In this document: piece by piece, positions 18,169 to 22,500 of the stretch
Numbering within the stretch: the first letter of the stretch is position 1
Layout of the letters: each line of letters opens with the position of its first letter
Source of the DNA: Prorocentrum cordatum
Taxonomy: Eukaryota; Sar; Dinophyceae; Prorocentrales; Prorocentraceae
Assembly (NCBI GenBank): GCA_963575745.1
Contig: CAUYUJ010015832.1
Coordinates: 1-22,500, forward strand
Length of the DNA: 22,500 bases
Direction of reading: 5' to 3'
Translations under genes and position numbers: made by a program
Notes under the pieces: generated by a model
Databases searched by the model: none
The model's input: only the letters and a program-made list of their open reading frames with translations
Told to the model about the DNA's origin: nothing

Positions 18169-18270
18169 GGGGTGATCACCAGGTCGTCTCCTGGCGGCTC
18201 CTTCCCTGGTGGGCTGGGGGTACATTCGCCCCCTTGATGCTGGGGAAAAGCATCGACAACGTCGTGAGAT
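18169..18270 (+). repeat. 102-bp hairpin module, copy 2
   Basis: Exact copy of 17594-17695. It ends directly at the first base of repeat B copy 2. Confidence 0.95.
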
Positions 18271-18537
18271 CAACTTTCGTGAAGCCCCCACAAGCTCTCC
18301 AAGGAGGAGCCTCCGCAAAAAAGAGCTGAGGAGGATGGGGGGAATGCGTAGGGTATGGCGAAAATGAGGACCAAGAAGCATGGAGGAAGGATAACGAATA
18401 ATAAGATTATAGCGGCGATGCCAGAAAAGGCATCAAGGAGTTATCGCTAAATTGTCGGGTTGACCTGCCTGCTATTCCGCCTGCATACCAAGCTTCAGTG
18501 ACCAAGGTGCATGGCGCGAAGCGCCACTGCAGTCTTG
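18271..18537 (+). repeat. Dispersed repeat B, copy 2
   Basis: Direct-orientation homologue of 6058-6300 with a 20-bp insertion (GGGGGGAATGCGTAGGGTAT region). It keeps the TGGCGC-GAA-GCGCCA hairpin (18511-18525) and the terminal ACTGCAGTCTTGT. Confidence 0.85.
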
Positions 18538-18621
18538 TACCCTGCGCATTCTCCCCATCCTCCTCAGCTCTTTTTTGCGGAGGCTCCTCGTTGGAGAGCC
18601 TCTGAGGGCCTCACGAAAGTT
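18272..18621. repeat. Foldback: 84-bp inverted arms, 182-bp spacer
   Basis: 18272-18355 is the reverse complement of 18538-18621 with about ten mismatches. The left arm is the start of B and the right arm is the same B start attached to the inverted A copy. Confidence 0.85.
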
Positions 18622-19318
18622 GTTTCAGGCTTTCTTAAGGCCTTCTGGAGGCTTCCTGGGCGTATTCTGGGGGCCTCTGGGGGCTTTCTCGGGCCACCCT
18701 GCCTCCAACCGCGGTCTCCCTGAACGACCGGGTCACGATATGGAATGCTTCGGAGGGTGTCTTGGGGCCATATTGGGCCGCCACGGGGCTCTCTGAGGGC
18801 CATCTTGGACCCGTGTTGTGCCGTTTTGGGGCTCTCTTGGACTGCTTGGAAGCCCTTTCGAGTGGTGGTGGGGCGATTTTGGAGCCTCCCAGGCGGCTTC
18901 GGACGCCCAGAAGACCACCGTCTTGGAGCGTCGGGAAGCCGAAAAGAGGAGAACCCCCAAATCCAACAAAAACCAACAGGAAATCCATGATGTTTGCCTC
19001 TTGGGGCCTTCTTGGGAGTGCTCTTGGAAGCCTCTTTGGGGCCGTCCTGGAGGCCTCTTGGGCCATCTTGAGGTCACGTCGGTCACTCTTGGAGCGCTCT
19101 TGTGCTGTCTTGGGGGTCTGGGACTTCTCCGATGACCCCCCTGATCGCCCCAGGTGTGCTGGGAAGGCTTGGCAAAACTCCCGGCGAGGCCCGGGGGGCC
19201 GCTTCGAGGCCGGTCTGGAGGGTCCCAAAGCCCCAGATCCCGAGAGTTCGGTTTTTTTTGGGGGGTGTCTGGTTTTCCCCCTGCCCGGGTGTATAAGAAT
19301 ATAGGAAGAGGAATATTC
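18622..19318 (-). repeat. Dispersed repeat A, copy 3 (inverted)
   Basis: Reverse-oriented homologue of the 5366 and 6353 copies, ending at TATAGGAAGAGGAAT (about 19301-19315). Unlike the other two copies it has no microsatellite at that end. The body has extra divergence, including a T/G run at 19250-19264. Confidence 0.88.
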
Positions 19319-19521
19319 CATCTAGGGGTGTAAATCGGCTGGTGAGACCAGATATGGATGCTCATGGGGGCTCTGGCGGTCGTCCCCCCAGCCCCCGCGT
19401 TCCTCGCCATCGCCCCATGCGAGCAGCGCCGACGTCGAGAGCTCACGCCCGCGTGCACGTGCATATCCTGACCTCGTATCAGCCGTACTCTGGTTGACGT
19501 TTTGGCTTGCAAAAGTGGTGT
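19319..19521. other. Unique spacer
   Basis: No gene recognised. A TTTTGGCTT at about 19500 is too weak to be called a relict leader. Confidence 0.4.
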
Positions 19522-19672
19522 CGGGAATGCACCCCAGGTGGTGCCAGAAAGTGGGGCGGACGTTCCCGCCTCGGAAAAGGAGTGCGAATACTTACGCAAT
19601 GATCCGGCGGAAACAGCGACGGCAAAGCAGGGCTGGCGACATCGCCCAAAGAACGGCAGATCCGAAGTCAAG
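19522..19672. repeat. Diverged dispersed repeat, copy 2 (partner at 2268-2457)
   Basis: Ordered blocks shared with copy 1, ending in GCAGATCCGAAG. Copy 2 is about 40 bp shorter, the missing part lying between the CAGCGACGGC block and the GATCCGAAG block. Confidence 0.55.
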
Positions 19673-19794
19673 GTATGATCAAAACCGGTCCCCAGACCCC
19701 TTCCAGGGTCTATCTTGGTCACGTTTTCGGGCTGCGGCCAGCCGTGGCGGCGAGAGCCGCCATAAACGCCCAAGAGCCTCCGAAGCGAAGCCGC

Positions 19795-20035
19795 CTTCGT
19801 CTTCGTCTTCGTCTTCGTCTTTGTGTTTGTCCTTGCCTTTGTCTTTGTCTCTGTCGTCGACTTCGTGCCTTCGTCTCTGTCTCTGCCTTTGCCTCTGTCT
19901 TCGTCTTTGTGCCTTCGCCTCCGTCTTCGTGTCTTTGTCTCCGTGCTCCTCTTCGTCTTCACCTTCGTTTTCGTCCCTGTCTTTGTCGTCTTGGTCTTCG
20001 TCGACCTTGGTCCTGGGCGTCTCTGTCGCCGTCGG
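19795..20035. repeat. CTTCGT/CTTTGT/CTCTGT hexanucleotide array
   Basis: Degenerate period-6 array with C/T-rich plus strand. Leu/Arg/Ser or Lys/Asp/Glu repeat frames through it are artefacts. Confidence 0.85.
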
Positions 20036-20655
20036 CGCCGTCGGCGCCGGTCGCCCGCTCGGCCGGGGGCTGTCGCCGTCGGCCTCTCCGCGGATGGCCT
20101 CCCTCCGCGGGCCCCCCCCCACGCTGCCTCGGGCCATAGCGCTCGGACCTCTGGCGGCCGTTCCGGACGATGGGGGCGCCGCCAGTCGACGGCGAGCGAG
20201 GGGGGTTCGGGTTTCGTAGTTTGGGCTTCGAAGTTTTCGGGCGTTTTCGTCGTCTCCTGGCGGCTTTCCGTCCTCGGGATGCGTTCCAGCGGCTGCGCCT
20301 TGCTGAGAGCGTTCCGGGGGTGCCTCGATCGTCCCGAACGGCCACTGGAAAGCCGAGTTACGACCCGAAACCAAGTTCAGTGGCGCGCCCGGGGGGAAAT
20401 TAGAAGGAGAAGGCCTTCTCAGCGGCGGGACTTCTCGGAAGGCCTTGGGCCTTATGAGAGGTTTCTTGCGTCCGGGGCGGGCTCAGAGAACTTCTCAGGA
20501 GGCCGGGGGACTGCCGAGCCCTCTGAGAAGGCCCGCCCCTTCTCACTGCCCCCCTGGGCGCGCCGCCCAGAACGCCCCCTGCAAGGCGCAGCTACTGGAG
20601 GGCACCCGGAGGCTCGAGAACCGAAGGGAATCGTCGAACACCTCAGAAAACGTTG
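20036..20655. other. GC-rich spacer, nothing recognised
   Basis: Open frames on both strands without a recognisable domain. It has several GAGAAGGCC/GGCCTTCTC phrases at 20402-20535, direct and inverted. A 17-bp match to the 102-bp module lies at 20249-20265. Confidence 0.4.
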
Positions 20656-20657
20656 AA

Positions 20658-20658
<1 letters not shown>

Positions 20659-20721
<63 letters not shown>

Positions 20722-20730
20722 TCGCCATCG
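20659..20730. repeat. TCG / CTCGTC array
   Basis: About ten GTC/TCG triplets followed by CTCGTC hexamers. Confidence 0.93.
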
Positions 20731-20859
20731 CGGATGGGCGGGGCGAGGTCGGCGGCGGCGAGGGCCCACAGCACACCGTCCGGAGCTGTGTGGTCAGCCA
20801 GCTACGCAAGACGAGGCCGCGCCGCCGCGCAGCCCCCCAGGAGCCCCCAGAAGGAGAGA

Positions 20860-21055
20860 GAGAAGAGGGGGAGGGGAGGAGGAGGAGGAGGAGGAGGAGG
20901 AGGAGGAGGAGGAGGAGGAGGGAGGAGGAGGAGGAGGAGGAGGAGGAGGAGGAGGAGGAGGAGGAGGAGGAGAGAGGAGGAGGAGAGGAGAAGGAGGAGG
21001 AGGAGGAGGATGAGGAGGTTGAGGAGGAGGAGGAGGAGGAGGAGGATGAGGAGGA
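20860..21055. repeat. GGA trinucleotide array
   Basis: Nearly pure purine plus strand, (GGA)n with GAGGAGAG and GATGAG interruptions. Confidence 0.95.
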
Positions 21056-21122
21056 TTTTTGATACGGCAATTTCTGGCTAGCTGTTGGCTTCACCAGTTG
21101 AAACCACTGACCTTGGCGGTGG

Positions 21123-21530
21123 CTAGTGCGGAAACGCAGGCCCCAAGGAAGGCCGAGGAAACTGATCGGAGTCGCCGAACACCACGAGGTGAGCGCGGGC
21201 AGCAGGGATCAACGGGCTGTCGTCGTCCTCTTGCAGAAGCGCCTCTCGCACCTCCTGAAGTTGCTGCCGCGCCTCGTCGGGTTTGACTCCTGGAGCCTCG
21301 AGAGCTTCGGGCGACACCTCTATAGCCACGTTGTCTAGCTCTGGGTGTCGTCCTCTCAAAATAGGATACTTCCATCCATCTCTCGAGGTTGTTAAGAGTC
21401 GACTGCTGACATTTACGAGCAAGCAAGGCCAAGGGGCCAAGCGTCGAGACAGCCTTACACCGCACGCACACATACAGCGCCGAGTGGTCGCTGCAATCGA
21501 AGCGTAGGAGCCTGTGTCCTTTCGCTCTTA
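21123..21530 (-). pseudogene. Zinc-ribbon retroelement-like fragment
   Basis: On the minus strand, from about 21530 downward, one frame reads GHRLLRFDCSDHSALYVCV then RCKAVSTLGPLALLARKC and LNNLERW, with a Cys-x2-Cys-x14-Cys pattern. Near 21365-21375 the coding-like reading moves to another frame: KYPILRGRHPELDNVAIEV, then KPDEARQQLQEVREALLQED, to a stop at 21123. One extra base explains the switch. The H-x-L...C-x2-C...C layout resembles the segment in the 5' relic of this window (HVLAWDRWAWRCAVC). Such segments occur near the C-terminus of dinoflagellate retroelement-like proteins. GCTGCAGGTAAGA on this strand also looks like a splice donor. The 3' part has no recognised domain. Confidence 0.4.
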
Positions 21531-21559
21531 CCTGCAGCAACGCGCAGCCTTGTGTAGGC

Positions 21560-21904
21560 GGCGCGGCGGAGGCGGAGGCGGAGGCGGCGGCGGCGGAGGA
21601 GGATGAGGAAGAGGAGGAGGAGGGAGGAGGGAGGAGGAGGAGGAGGAGGTGGAGGAGGAGGAGGAGGAGGGAGGAGGAGGAGGAGGAGGAGGAGGGAGGA
21701 GGCGGAGGCGGAGGCAGAGGAGGCGGAGGCGAAAGCGGCGGCGGCGGAGGAGGAGGAGGACGAGAAGGAGGAGGAGGAGGAGGACGAGGAGGAGGAGGGA
21801 GGAGAAGGAGGACGAGGAGGAGGAGGAGGCGGAGGAGGAGAAAGAGGCGGAGGAGGAGGAGGAGGAGGACGAGGGAGGAGGGAGGAGGGAGGGGGAGGAG
21901 GAGA
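21560..21904. repeat. GGA/GGC trinucleotide array
   Basis: (GGA)n with GCGGAG and GACGAG blocks, purine-rich plus strand, matching the array on the other side of the zinc-ribbon island. Confidence 0.95.
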
Positions 21905-21920
21905 ATGATGATGATGATGC

Positions 21921-21969
<49 letters not shown>

Positions 21970-22240
21970 CATGATGATGATGGTGATGATGATGACGATG
22001 ATGACGACGACGATGATGATGATGATCATGCTGATGATGGTGATGATGATGGTGATGATGATGACGACGATGATGCTGATTATGATTATGATGATGATGA
22101 TGATCATGATGATGATGATGATGATGACGACGACGATGATGATGATGATGAGTATGATGATGATTGTGATTATGATGGTGATGATGATGATGGTGATGAT
22201 GATGATGATGATGATGATGATGACGATGACGACGATGATG

Positions 22241-22271
<31 letters not shown>

Positions 22272-22430
22272 CGACGATGATGATGATAGCGGTGGTGGTG
22301 GTGGTGGCGATGATGATGATGATGATGATGATGGTGATGATGACGATGATGCTGATGATGATGATCATGCTGATGATGATGACGATGATGATGCTGATGA
22401 TGCTGATGATGATGGTGGTGATGAGGATGT

Positions 22431-22474
<44 letters not shown>

Positions 22475-22500
22475 GTGATGGTGATGATGATGATGATGAT
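21905..22500. repeat. GAT trinucleotide array (right edge)
   Basis: (GAT)n with GAC, GGT, CAT and GCT variants, cut by the window end. Poly-Ile and poly-Asp frames are artefacts. Confidence 0.97.

Noticed and set aside
19494-19515. Third relict spliced leader at GACGTTTTGGCTT
   Set aside because: Only the TTTTGGCT core matches well, with no gene downstream.
21091-22368. Poly-Ile, poly-Glu and poly-Ser ORFs at the right edge
   Set aside because: Artefacts of GAT and GGA arrays, apart from the zinc-ribbon segment annotated separately.
1-22500. tRNA, rRNA or snRNA genes
   Set aside because: No cloverleaf, 5S or spliceosomal RNA signature was recognised by eye; a tRNAscan or Infernal run would be decisive.

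Overview
The window looks like nuclear DNA of a dinoflagellate, or a very similar gene-poor, repeat-rich protist. Three things support this. There are no operons, Shine-Dalgarno sites or dense gene tiling. Simple-sequence arrays and dispersed repeats fill well over half of the 22.5 kb. Two coding islands are preceded by degraded matches to the dinoflagellate spliced leader (9675-9692 and 16211-16231). The species cannot be fixed from the sequence alone. Nearly all very long reading frames here are artefacts of stop-free satellites and were not called as genes. Layout, left half: 1-1465 is a decayed C-terminal part of a non-LTR retrotransposon protein, running into a GAC/GGCGAC array (to about 1785). 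A GC-rich spacer, part of a diverged dispersed repeat (2268-2457), a GGGA tract and a 190-bp element with inverted ends (2928-3117) follow. Next come an ATGT/ATGC microsatellite (3541-4360), a decayed 42-bp minisatellite (4547-5031) and a second ATGT/ATGC array (5107-5365). Two direct copies of a ~0.7 kb repeat 'A' lie at 5366-6057 and 6353-7056, the first continuing into a ~0.25 kb part 'B'. From 7304 to 9450 there is a 9-bp CACCCGG-NN satellite with a higher-order repeat of about 0.82 kb. Layout, right half: 9675-11468 holds a relict spliced leader and a KDZ-type DDE transposase gene broken by two compensating frameshifts. It is followed by a probable exon with a DUF3987-like motif (11718-12167), a GA array, a TTAGC/ATAGC pentamer field and a GTAGAT hexamer array fused in frame to an unrecognised 240-codon ORF (13680-14402). 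Small duplications lie at 14.5-15.2 kb. A second CACCCGG satellite (15426-16192) has an exact 234-bp higher-order period. Next is an intact tyrosine recombinase (ATG 16522, all catalytic residues present), then a hairpin-rich tract bracketed by two identical 102-bp modules (17594-17695, 18169-18270). Part B and an inverted copy of A follow, forming an 84-bp-armed foldback. The right edge has CTTCGT, TCG, GGA and GAT arrays around a minus-strand zinc-ribbon retroelement-like fragment (21123-21530). The coding content is essentially mobile-element content: a non-LTR relic, a KDZ DNA transposase and a tyrosine recombinase. The most interesting candidate for something undescribed is the tyrosine recombinase together with the perfectly duplicated, five-hairpin 102-bp module and the palindromes immediately 3' of it. 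This could be a Crypton-like element and its sites, but function is inference only.
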